Below, one piece after another: positions 14,348 to 21,296 of a DNA stretch of 30,357 bases (its first letter is position 1; each line of letters opens with the position of its first letter). The DNA is from Firmicutes bacterium UBA2058. GTDB lineage: Bacteria > Bacillota > Clostridia > Tissierellales > Sedimentibacteraceae. The stretch covers positions 1 through 30,357 of the forward strand of contig DDAM01000050.1 in NCBI GenBank assembly GCA_002332905.1, in the 5' to 3' direction. A program made the translations under genes and the position numbers. Under the pieces are notes generated by a model. The model was given only the letters and a program-made list of their open reading frames with translations, was not told the DNA's origin and searched no databases.

Positions 14348-15397
14348 TTACTCAAGTATTATTTTATTTTTTTTGAATGTTGATACTAATATAACAAATA
14401 TTCCGCTGAAAATTAAGCTGAAGTAATAGCTTACTCCTCTCCATAATAAAAGTGCAGTACCTATTATATTTTTAGAAAATACACTCCCAAGAATCATAAT
14501 AAAACCCATTTCACTTACGCCTATGGTTCCTGGTATAGGTATAAAGCATACTGACATATATAAAAATGCTTGTAGGCATATGATTTCAAAAATGCTATTT
14601 CCGTTTAAACCAAGAGATTTATATATAAAGAATGTTATGCTGAAAAACATTGTTAATTGAACAAACGTTAGTACAAACAATTTTAATGTTAAAATTTTAT
14701 TACTTTTCATTTTTTTTATACTGATCTCATAGTCATTTATAAATTTATCAATACTATTTCGTGTTTTATCTAAATTTTTTATTATCTTATGATTATGTAA
14801 AAAATCTAGAATAAATCCTACAACATATCCAACAGCTTTTGGCTTTATGGAAAGTAGCCAAATACTTAAAACCATTACAATATTTACAATAAGCCCTAAA
14901 GCAATAAACAAAGATGCTCCGTTAGTATATTCTAATAAGCTTTTTATTTTATATACAGCTAATATTAAAGAATATATAGTTACCCCTATTTGAAATAACA
15001 AAAACTTTTCTACAAGAACAGCAGTTCCTTCACTTAACGGTACATCGTCATCCTTCATAATATATAGTTGAACTGGTTGTCCACCAGTCGCACCTGGAGT
15101 AATATTGCTATAGTATTGCCCAACCAAAGTTGTTTTTAAGGATAACCAAAATGTTAGAATACCTCTTTTTTTATCAGTGAACTTTAGTATAAGCTTATAA
15201 ATCATATATGCCTCTAAAATCCAAAATAGCAATAAACATGCAACTGCTACTAGTATATACTCTATTTTAATTTGCCTTAATGCTTCATAAATAGAAACAA
15301 TATCATTATTACTTATCAATATATATATTAACATTATGCTTGAAAAAGCAATAAAGCAAAAATTAATTATCTTTTTCTTCGAATCATTTTTAGCCAT
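14348..15397 (-). CDS. YbhN/LPG-synthase-TM family flippase-like membrane protein
   Basis: The 349-residue protein has about eight membrane helices and belongs to the lysylphosphatidylglycerol synthase transmembrane/YbhN family (PF03706). Characteristic segments are SNITPGATGGQPVQLY (about residues 95-110) and FIPIPGTIGVSE (about 285-296). The MprF catalytic GNAT domain is absent, so it is the membrane part only, a type linked to lipid or glycolipid translocation. ATG 15397 follows GGAGGTATTT; the longer in-frame start at 15448 reads through a TGCACAAA/TTTGTGCA hairpin just before it. The glycolipid glycosyltransferase gene ends 65 nt upstream, and the pair probably makes and moves a membrane glycolipid (inference). 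Confidence 0.88.
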   Translation of the reverse strand: MAKNDSKKKIINFCFIAFSSIMLIYILISNNDIVSIYEALRQIKIEYILVAVACLLLFWILEAYMIYKLILKFTDKKRGILTFWLSLKTTLVGQYYSNITPGATGGQPVQLYIMKDDDVPLSEGTAVLVEKFLLFQIGVTIYSLILAVYKIKSLLEYTNGASLFIALGLIVNIVMVLSIWLLSIKPKAVGYVVGFILDFLHNHKIIKNLDKTRNSIDKFINDYEISIKKMKSNKILTLKLFVLTFVQLTMFFSITFFIYKSLGLNGNSIFEIICLQAFLYMSVCFIPIPGTIGVSEMGFIMILGSVFSKNIIGTALLLWRGVSYYFSLIFSGIFVILVSTFKKNKIILE

Positions 15398-15462
15398 AAA
15401 TACCTCCATGCTATTAATTGCACAAAAAGTAATTAAACATTTGTGCATGTAGTCGGGATCAA

Positions 15463-16548
15463 CTAGTACGAATAGTTTACATTATCTAATATACATTCAG
15501 CCACTCTATATGGCTTAAGATTTCTTTTTACTTCACTTATATTTTTACAAATCTTATGAGTTTTATATGGATTTTTTATATAATCATTTACTATTTTTAG
15601 CAAATCATTATTATCATTTATTACCATACCTAAATTATTTCGCTTTATAAATTCAACATTACCCTTTTCTTGACCAATTTTTGTATCCTTTATAACAAGA
15701 GGAAGCTCCTTATTTATAGCTTCAAAAACTGTGATTCCTCCTGGCTTTGTTACTAAAAATATAGCTTCATCCATCAATTTATCTATATTATTTACATACC
15801 CTAATATAGTTATATTATTATATATTTTCTTGGATAATTTAGTATATAATTCTTTATTTCTTCCGGTTACAATAACAGTTTTTAAAGTATCATAAGAGTC
15901 TAGTTGTTTAAGCATATTATGTGGTAAATCATTTTCTGTCATTCCGGTTGCAATTATTAAAAGAGTATTTTTATTAACATTATTCTTATTGTTGTTTAAA
16001 AAACTATTTTTAACTGGTATACCTGTGACTTCAATTATGTTTTCATCTATACCCTTATCTATTAATTTATCCTTTATTTCTTTAGAAGGTACAAAATACA
16101 TGTTTGTTCCCTCATACAACCATTCCCAGCTATCAACTATATCTGTAATAACAGTTACAAGTTTAATTTTGATTCCATATTCCTTTTTTACCTTAGAAAC
16201 AACACATGAGCATAAAGGAAATGTACTTATTATTAGATTAGGAGAAGTCAATTTTATATAGCTATATAATTTTTTATAGTATGTATTGCTAAGTAAACTA
16301 TCAAATATATTATTTTTATTTGATTTTTTAATATCATAAATTGTATTATATACAATAGGATAATGTTCAGTTAAATTATAATATATTTTAGATCCAACAT
16401 CCTTTAAGGTAGGATTTAATATATCTAAAATATCAACTATCTCAATATTTAAATTATTATTTTTCAGCTCTATTTGCTCCTTAATAGCATTAGAAACACT
16501 TTTGTGTCCCATACCAAAGGATGCAGTTAGTATTAATATATTTTGCAT
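15463..16548 (-). CDS. MGDG-synthase/UgtP-like glycosyltransferase (GT28)
   Basis: The 361-residue protein has the two-domain GT-B architecture of monogalactosyldiacylglycerol synthase and UgtP. The N-terminal acceptor domain starts ILILTASFGMGHKSVSNAI, and the C-terminal nucleotide-sugar domain carries the donor-binding TKPGGITVFEA motif at about residues 260-270. It should transfer a sugar from a UDP-sugar to diacylglycerol at the cytoplasmic membrane face, producing glycolipid or the anchor of a lipoteichoic-acid-like polymer. The exact sugar is not readable. ATG 16548 follows GGAGGATAAC; the earlier TTG at 16560 lies within that binding site. Its promoter is followed by a two-hairpin leader, and the YbhN-like gene follows in the same direction. 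Confidence 0.88.
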   Translation of the reverse strand: MQNILILTASFGMGHKSVSNAIKEQIELKNNNLNIEIVDILDILNPTLKDVGSKIYYNLTEHYPIVYNTIYDIKKSNKNNIFDSLLSNTYYKKLYSYIKLTSPNLIISTFPLCSCVVSKVKKEYGIKIKLVTVITDIVDSWEWLYEGTNMYFVPSKEIKDKLIDKGIDENIIEVTGIPVKNSFLNNNKNNVNKNTLLIIATGMTENDLPHNMLKQLDSYDTLKTVIVTGRNKELYTKLSKKIYNNITILGYVNNIDKLMDEAIFLVTKPGGITVFEAINKELPLVIKDTKIGQEKGNVEFIKRNNLGMVINDNNDLLKIVNDYIKNPYKTHKICKNISEVKRNLKPYRVAECILDNVNYSY

Positions 16549-16562
16549 GTTATCCTCCAATT

Positions 16563-16634
16563 ATGCCACGAAGTGGCATCACATACAGAGAGCGTAAAGT
16601 TTTTTCACGCTACACTCTTTCTAGTGTCATTATA
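16563..16634 (-). promoter_or_regulatory. Two-hairpin leader module, copy 4, with -10 (before the glycosyltransferase)
   Basis: TATAAT (16634-16629) is the -10; no strong -35 is seen. Hairpin A is AGCGTGAA/TTTACGCT (16611-16591) with one G-U pair. Hairpin B is ATGCCAC/GTGGCAT (16579-16563) with loop TTC, then AATT and GGAGG. A GTGAAAAAACTT frame of nine codons (MKKLYALCM) starts in hairpin A but has only a weak ribosome binding site. Confidence 0.7.
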
Positions 16635-16729
16635 AATCAAATTATTTAGGATTTAATTACATCATTCTTAATTATTTATTAATTTTATTAAGTTTGTTAA
16701 AATGTATTTACTGTATTAATACTGTTAGT

Positions 16730-16766
16730 ACAGCAACTGTATTATATAACATAATACAGTTGCTGT
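16730..16766. repeat. Perfect 16-bp-stem hairpin with repeated TAATACAGT half-sites
   Basis: ACAGCAACTGTATTAT (16730-16745) pairs perfectly with ATAATACAGTTGCTGT (16751-16766) around ATAAC. Just to the left, near 16710-16725, a further ACTGTATTAATACTGT carries the palindromic core GTATTAATAC. The recurring ACTGTATTA/TAATACAGT words look like protein-binding half-sites (GntR-type spacing is possible). There is no adjacent T-run to make it a clear terminator. Confidence 0.6.
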
Positions 16767-16787
16767 CAATAAAATATAAAATAATAT

Positions 16788-16825
16788 AAAAAAAGTGAAC
16801 AAAAAAATAATATTTATTGTTCACT
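16788..16825 (-). terminator. Terminator after hslO
   Basis: On the minus strand AGTGAACA (16825-16818) pairs with TGTTCACT (16801-16794), and TTTTTTTAT follows. It begins 13 nt beyond the hslO stop. The loop is 16 nt and A/T-rich. Confidence 0.8.
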
Positions 16826-16837
16826 AACAATATAAAT

Positions 16838-17713
16838 TTACATTGTCTTAACTATGTTTTTTAATTCTTCCTCATCATATTTGTATTTTTTATTGCAGAA
16901 ATTACATGTTATTTCTGCACCCTTATCTTCTTTTATTATCTTTTCTAATTCATCTTTACCTAATGAAATTAAAACCCCTTCTATTCTTTCATCAGAGCAA
17001 TCACATTTAAATTGAACAGGTATTTTCTCAGTTATTTTTATATTAAAATCTAAAAATATCTCCTTAACAATTTCTTCAATATCATTTTCACTATCAAAAT
17101 ATTCTGATATAGATTTCATATTGGCAAACATGCTTTCTAATTTTTTTATGCCTTCTTCTGATATATCTGGAAGTGGTTGAACAATCAATCCTCCAGCTGA
17201 TTTGATAGATTCATCAGCATTTACTAATACTCCAGCTGCAATAGCTGATGATGTTTGTTCAGATAAAAAATAATATAAGGCTAAATCTTCTGCAATCTCT
17301 CCTGTAACTATATCTGATGTTCCTACATAAGGATCTTTTAGACCAATATCTTTAATAACTGTTATTTTTCCATTTATACCAACTGCTGCACCTACATCTA
17401 ATTTACCATTTTCTTTCCTTTTTACATCTACTTCTGGATGGTCTACATATCCTTTTATATTTCCTTTATTATCTGATGTAATTAAAATGGTTCCTAACGG
17501 TCCACCACCGTTTATTTTAACAGTCAATTTATCATCATCATTTTTCATCATATATCCCATCATTAGTCCTACAGTTAATGTCCTACCAAGTGCTGCTGAT
17601 GCCGTTTTGGATGTATGATGATTTTTTCGAGCTTCTTCCACTACGTCTGTTGATTTTACGGCGAAGATTCTAAAAGTTTTATCTTCATCTATTCCTCTAA
17701 TCATGTAATCCAT
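16838..17713 (-). CDS. hslO: Redox-regulated chaperonin Hsp33
   Basis: The 291-residue protein matches Hsp33 in length and motifs. It is a cytoplasmic holdase activated by disulfide formation and heat. The C-terminal zinc centre shows both cysteine pairs, C-D-C in FKCDCSDERI and C-N-F-C in ITCNFCNKKY. The N-terminal MDYMIRGIDEDKTFRIFAV and central PLGTILITSDNKGNIKGYV blocks are typical. ATG 17713 is chosen because AAGGAAG precedes it and the product then starts like other Hsp33 proteins. ppaC ends 39 nt upstream, so it is probably last in a minus-strand transcription unit. Its distance from htpG, a second chaperone, is about 5.5 kb, without shared regulation visible. Confidence 0.96.
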   Translation of the reverse strand: MDYMIRGIDEDKTFRIFAVKSTDVVEEARKNHHTSKTASAALGRTLTVGLMMGYMMKNDDDKLTVKINGGGPLGTILITSDNKGNIKGYVDHPEVDVKRKENGKLDVGAAVGINGKITVIKDIGLKDPYVGTSDIVTGEIAEDLALYYFLSEQTSSAIAAGVLVNADESIKSAGGLIVQPLPDISEEGIKKLESMFANMKSISEYFDSENDIEEIVKEIFLDFNIKITEKIPVQFKCDCSDERIEGVLISLGKDELEKIIKEDKGAEITCNFCNKKYKYDEEELKNIVKTM

Positions 17714-17752
17714 TAAATTTCTTCCTTCCAATTAAAATTGATTTGTTAAATG

Positions 17753-19375
17753 TTAAATATGCTGAATTGTGTTTATAATACTTGGAACTATCTGTTTCTT
17801 TCTTGATACACACTTTTGTATATAAACACCTTGATATATTTTTTCTAATTCAAAAATATTTTTTACTAATTTTTCTTTTTCAGATGTATAGAATAGATAA
17901 GAACCTTCATTGATTATATCGGTAACAGCCATGATATTTAAATAATATCCTTTTGAGGATGTACTTGTGTCAATAAACTCTATATAATCATTTTTATGAT
18001 TCATTATATCGTCTATGCTTAAGGTAAATACCTGTGAAACTCCAATTTTTTTAGAATCTATATCAAATTTTTTGAAGTCCTGATAATATACCTCTTCAAC
18101 TGTTTTACCGCTAAGAGAAGTCCCTGCTTTAAACATCTGCATAGAGTAATCATATACATCAAGATTTAATATACTTGATAATTCTTCAACTGCTGTTTTA
18201 TCTTTTTCTGTAGTAGTAGGTGATTTAAACATCAATGTATCCGAAAGAATACCAGAAATCATTAACCCAGCAATTTTATTATCTATATTAATATTGTTTT
18301 CTTTATACATATTGTAGATTATAGTATTTGTACTTCCAACCGGCATATTTCTAAAGCTTATAGGTAATGATGTTGATATATCGCCTATTTTATGATGGTC
18401 TATAACTTCTAGTATTTCAGCTTCATCTAAGCCATCCACACTTTGACCATATTCATTATGATCTACCAATATAACCTTCTTTTTAGCCGGATTAAGTAAA
18501 TGTCTTCTACTTAATATTCCTAAATATTTATTATCTCTTGTAACGATAGGAAATTTTGAATGTTTTGAATTTTCAATTTCTTCTTTACATTCCTCTAAAT
18601 AATCATCCTCTTCAAATTTTATTATAGGTGATTTTATCATTATATCAGACACATATTTTGATAAACTAATGTTTTTAGTTGTATAGTAAGTTTTATACGG
18701 CGAAATAATTAAATTTACTCTATTTTCCTTCGCTAAAGCAATAAGACTATCCGGTATATCTAAATCTCCTGTAATAATTATTAGTTTTGCTTTTTTTTCT
18801 ATTGAATATTCAATTATATCGTATCTGTCGCCAACTATTACTATTGAATCACTATTTATTGTATTATTAACTCTTAATGTTTCAGTATAAAATGCTGCAA
18901 CTATTATTTCTCCATCAATGATTTCGTCAAAAATTGTTATTATTTTAGCGTTTAAAGTGCTAACAATATTGCTTAAAGAGGTAGCTAATGTTTTTTGATC
19001 AATATTAATTAAACTCATAGCAATATCCTTCATTGTTATTACGCCTATTAATCTATTATCATCATCCACTATAGGTAAAGTCCTTAGCTTATTTTCATTC
19101 ATATAGTAATAAGCATAAAATACTGATAAGTGAGCTTTAAATGGATTTACTTTTTCATAGTTTAAATCTTTTACCTGTAATCTAACATTGTTAAGAAGCT
19201 TAGGGACCTCAACATCAAAATAGTTTAGTACAAACTCTGTCTCTCTATTTATTGTACCTAATATATATGGTTCTGAGCTCTCACTCAATTTATTTTTTAA
19301 ATTTGATAATACTATTGCTGAACATACACTATCAGTATCTGGTATTTTATGACCAAAAATTAAATTATGTTTCAT
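17753..19375 (-). CDS. ppaC: Manganese-dependent inorganic pyrophosphatase with CBS and DRTGG domains
   Basis: The 540-residue family II pyrophosphatase hydrolyses PPi to phosphate in the cytoplasm. The DHH domain begins with GHKIPDTDSVCSA (residues 8-20) and continues after the insert with VDHNEYGQ and IDHHKIGD (about 325-331). The DHHA2 domain includes SGILSDTLMF and SPTTTEKDK. Between them lies a regulatory insert of about 235 residues: a CBS repeat (PIVDDDNRLIGVITMKDIA), a DRTGG-like domain, and a second CBS repeat (FPIVTRDNKYLGILSRRHL). Clostridial enzymes of this layout are inhibited by AMP/ADP and activated by diadenosine polyphosphates (family knowledge). The start follows GGGAG that overlaps the end of the methyltransferase gene 6 nt upstream. 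Confidence 0.95.
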   Translation of the reverse strand: MKHNLIFGHKIPDTDSVCSAIVLSNLKNKLSESSEPYILGTINRETEFVLNYFDVEVPKLLNNVRLQVKDLNYEKVNPFKAHLSVFYAYYYMNENKLRTLPIVDDDNRLIGVITMKDIAMSLINIDQKTLATSLSNIVSTLNAKIITIFDEIIDGEIIVAAFYTETLRVNNTINSDSIVIVGDRYDIIEYSIEKKAKLIIITGDLDIPDSLIALAKENRVNLIISPYKTYYTTKNISLSKYVSDIMIKSPIIKFEEDDYLEECKEEIENSKHSKFPIVTRDNKYLGILSRRHLLNPAKKKVILVDHNEYGQSVDGLDEAEILEVIDHHKIGDISTSLPISFRNMPVGSTNTIIYNMYKENNINIDNKIAGLMISGILSDTLMFKSPTTTEKDKTAVEELSSILNLDVYDYSMQMFKAGTSLSGKTVEEVYYQDFKKFDIDSKKIGVSQVFTLSIDDIMNHKNDYIEFIDTSTSSKGYYLNIMAVTDIINEGSYLFYTSEKEKLVKNIFELEKIYQGVYIQKCVSRKKQIVPSIINTIQHI

Positions 19376-19381
19376 ATAATT

Positions 19382-20116
19382 TCAATCTCCCTTTTTACAA
19401 ATAAATGTTGCTCTAATAGATGTATCATTGTACAAATTTTCAGTGTAACCATCATACACCTTAATTTCTGTAAAACCTACACTATTAAGTATTTTATCTA
19501 GACTTAAGACACTATGAATGTAATGAGTTTGTAACTCTGTAATTCGACTATACTTGTCCTTATCTTTTACAAAAAAATTAATTTCCATCGACATAGTTTT
19601 AGTATCTTTATTTAAATTATTATCCCAAACATAAAATACTTCTTCCTCATCATATACATAAGTCTCATTCATAGAATTATACTTATATTCTGTGCTAATG
19701 TCAAAAATAAATTTTCCATTTTTACTTAAATGATTAAATACTTTCTCAAAGAATAGTATTGCAGAGTTTTCATTTAAATAATTTACCCCGTCACAACAAC
19801 ATATACACACATCAAAAGTCTGATCAATCTTAAACTTTACCATATCTTGATTTAATATATTGACATTTCTATATTTTCTTAATTTTTCATAGGCTTTTAT
19901 AAGCATTTCTTCTGATATATCAAATGCTGTTATATTTAAGTACTCCTGAGCTAAATGGTATGTAATGTTTCCTGTTCCACAAGCAGCTTCTAAAATCTTA
20001 GTGCTGTTTTGTGGAATATGTTTTAAAATAAAGCTTGTCCAGTTCTCATAATCAACATCTACCATTAATTCATCGTATATAAACGCAAATTCCTTATAAA
20101 AGTTTTGCCTCATCAT
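19382..20116 (-). CDS. Class I SAM-dependent methyltransferase
   Basis: The 244-residue protein carries the SAM-binding motif I ILEAACGTGNITYHLA (about residues 40-55), the acidic post-I strand ITAFDISEEML, and FDVCICCCDGVNYL where motif IV lies. The N terminus YKEFAFIYDELMVDVDYENW is typical of the small-molecule methyltransferases found next to ribosome-silencing or pyrophosphatase genes in Firmicutes. The substrate is unknown. The start is ATG 20116 or the adjacent ATG 20113. It overlaps the end of the spore-protein gene by 23 nt in another frame and ends 6 nt before ppaC, so it is probably co-translated with both. Confidence 0.88.
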   Translation of the reverse strand: MMRQNFYKEFAFIYDELMVDVDYENWTSFILKHIPQNSTKILEAACGTGNITYHLAQEYLNITAFDISEEMLIKAYEKLRKYRNVNILNQDMVKFKIDQTFDVCICCCDGVNYLNENSAILFFEKVFNHLSKNGKFIFDISTEYKYNSMNETYVYDEEEVFYVWDNNLNKDTKTMSMEINFFVKDKDKYSRITELQTHYIHSVLSLDKILNSVGFTEIKVYDGYTENLYNDTSIRATFICKKGD

Positions 20117-20294
20117 CTATTTTTTTACCCTTTCTTTTTTTGGCAGTCATAATTCCACCTATCCTGCCGCTTTCTTTAGCGGTTAGTCCACCCCAACCTA
20201 ACTCTTCAATTTTATCTATCAATCCAATTTCCTTAGCTATTTCAAGCTTTATTAAATCATTTTCAGTTAAATCCTTTTTTCTATTATTGCCCAT
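20094..20294 (-). CDS. Alpha/beta-type small acid-soluble spore protein (SspF-like)
   Basis: The 66-residue basic protein contains LIKLEIAKEIGLIDKIEELG followed by WGGLTAKESGRIGGIMTAKK, which matches the two conserved blocks of alpha/beta SASPs, especially the short divergent SspF-like clostridial forms with a WGxLT-x-ESG-x-IGG core. Such proteins coat spore DNA and protect it from UV and heat. The usual GPR protease cleavage site between the blocks is not evident. ATG 20294 follows GAGGG. An 8-bp hairpin, CACATAAT/ATTATGTG, directly touches that binding site (20303-20322). The overlap with the methyltransferase gene is unusual because SASP genes are normally monocistronic and forespore-specific. 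Expression could be from its own promoter, which is not identified. Confidence 0.82.
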   Translation of the reverse strand: MGNNRKKDLTENDLIKLEIAKEIGLIDKIEELGWGGLTAKESGRIGGIMTAKKRKGKKIDDEAKLL

Positions 20295-20411
20295 AATAAT
20301 ACCCTCACATAATAATAATTATGTGCATTATTATCTACAATAAATAAAAAAATATTCATAAAGTTTTAACTTTATGACTTTACAATTTCCGTCAATTACA
20401 CCTCATTAATG

Positions 20412-20555
20412 TTATACAATATTTTTGTTTTTATTATTGATAACAGCAATCTTTATTTCTTTAAGCAAAACAACTATTTTGTTCAGTGTATATTGGATGC
20501 TAATTAATATAATAAAAAACATTATAATTAAAATAATATAAATTTGTTTTTGCAT
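20412..20555 (-). CDS. Small single-span membrane protein, 47 residues
   Basis: ATG 20555 follows TTTTGGAGATAAAA, a good ribosome binding site, 14 nt after the stop of the oxidase-like gene. The product begins MQKQ, then has one strongly hydrophobic segment (IYIILIIMFFIILISI, residues 5-20), then an amphipathic basic stretch (about residues 21-47) ending KNKNIV. It should be anchored in the membrane with a short soluble tail. I do not recognise a family. The tight spacing and binding site support it as a real gene; its length is below the usual gene-finder cut-off. The remaining 115 nt to the spore-protein gene hold only a short hairpin. Confidence 0.55.
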   Translation of the reverse strand: MQKQIYIILIIMFFIILISIQYTLNKIVVLLKEIKIAVINNKNKNIV

Positions 20556-20569
20556 TTTTATCTCCAAAA

Positions 20570-21046
20570 CTATTTTTTAGCAGATCTTTTTGCAGTATAT
20601 TCACTTACCTCTATTTTAAACGCTGTTATTGCATTGGTGTGCTTTTCTTCAAAATCATATTCCTTGCCATTTGTATATTTTTTCATAATAAGTTTTAAAG
20701 CCTTTATTTTTTCTTCTGTTTCTTCAAGTATAAATGCTTTTCCATTTCCTATTACACTTTCATAATACATTGTAAATGCACATGGGTACTCTGCTGTTAC
20801 AAGCTCATGCGAACAATCCATCGAAAACCAAACATTATTATTTTCTTTTATTATATCCAATTTTTTGCCCTGCTTGGCTGAATGAAAATAGAATACTAAT
20901 TTTTCATTTTCATATTCGTAACCAAAATTCATTGGTAATAAATAAGGTTTTTCACCATCTAATAAGGATATGGTCATCGACCCACACCTATCAATAATAT
21001 TTAGTATTTCTTTATTATCAGTTATCTCTCTATCTTTTCTTCTCAT
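20570..21046 (-). CDS. Pyridoxamine 5'-phosphate oxidase-family flavoprotein (NimA-like)
   Basis: The 158-residue protein belongs to the split-barrel FMN-binding fold. Family features are the start MRRKDREITDNKEILNII, the strand MTISLLDGEKPYLLPMNFGY, and FYFHSAKQGKKLDII, which resembles NimA/5-nitroimidazole reductase-like proteins. It probably binds FMN or heme as a dimer in the cytoplasm; the substrate is unknown. Nitroimidazole reduction is only one possibility and is not shown. ATG 21046 follows GGAGGTTATT. An in-frame start at 21121 would translate the leader hairpins (IPRSGIMGG) and is rejected. A two-hairpin leader and a -10 lie upstream, and a 47-residue membrane protein gene follows. 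Confidence 0.85.
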   Translation of the reverse strand: MRRKDREITDNKEILNIIDRCGSMTISLLDGEKPYLLPMNFGYEYENEKLVFYFHSAKQGKKLDIIKENNNVWFSMDCSHELVTAEYPCAFTMYYESVIGNGKAFILEETEEKIKALKLIMKKYTNGKEYDFEEKHTNAITAFKIEVSEYTAKRSAKK

Positions 21047-21062
21047 ATAATAACCTCCCATT

Positions 21063-21129
21063 ATGCCACTTCGTGGTATATAAATTGAAGCGTGATGCTC
21101 CTTTTTCACGCTAGTACTCATAAATTATA
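21063..21129 (-). promoter_or_regulatory. Two-hairpin leader module, copy 5, with -10 (before the oxidase-like gene)
   Basis: TATAAT (21129-21124) is the -10. Hairpin A is AGCGTGA/TCACGCT (21112-21089), only 11 nt after the -10, so it should lie at the extreme 5' end of the RNA. Hairpin B is ATACCAC/GTGGCAT (21079-21063) with loop GAA and one A-C mismatch, followed by AAT and GGGAGG. Confidence 0.7.
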
Positions 21130-21218
21130 ATATTTTTACAATTTTAAAGTTTGATACATTGTTATGTATATTAAGTATACCATGCATTACAAATTATTTA
21201 CAATAAATATTTTACATG

Positions 21219-21265
21219 TTTCAACACAGTTGAAAGTTTCAATTTTATTGAAACTATGATAAAAT
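21219..21265 (+). promoter_or_regulatory. Promoter with two adjacent perfect palindromes (GTPase gene)
   Basis: The -35 TTTCAA (21237-21242) and -10 TAAAAT (21260-21265) have a 17-nt spacer. TTTCAAC-ACA-GTTGAAA (21219-21235) and AGTTTCAA-TTTTA-TTGAAACT (21235-21255) are two abutting inverted repeats built from the same TTTCAA word. They cover and precede the -35, as expected for a dimeric regulator or activator. Confidence 0.6.
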
Positions 21266-21296
21266 AAAATAACACATAAAATCAAGGAGAATTACT

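Noticed and set aside
20570..21121. Longer N terminus of the oxidase-like protein starting at 21121
   Set aside because: It reads through both leader hairpins and overlaps the -10 region; ATG 21046 has its own strong ribosome binding site.
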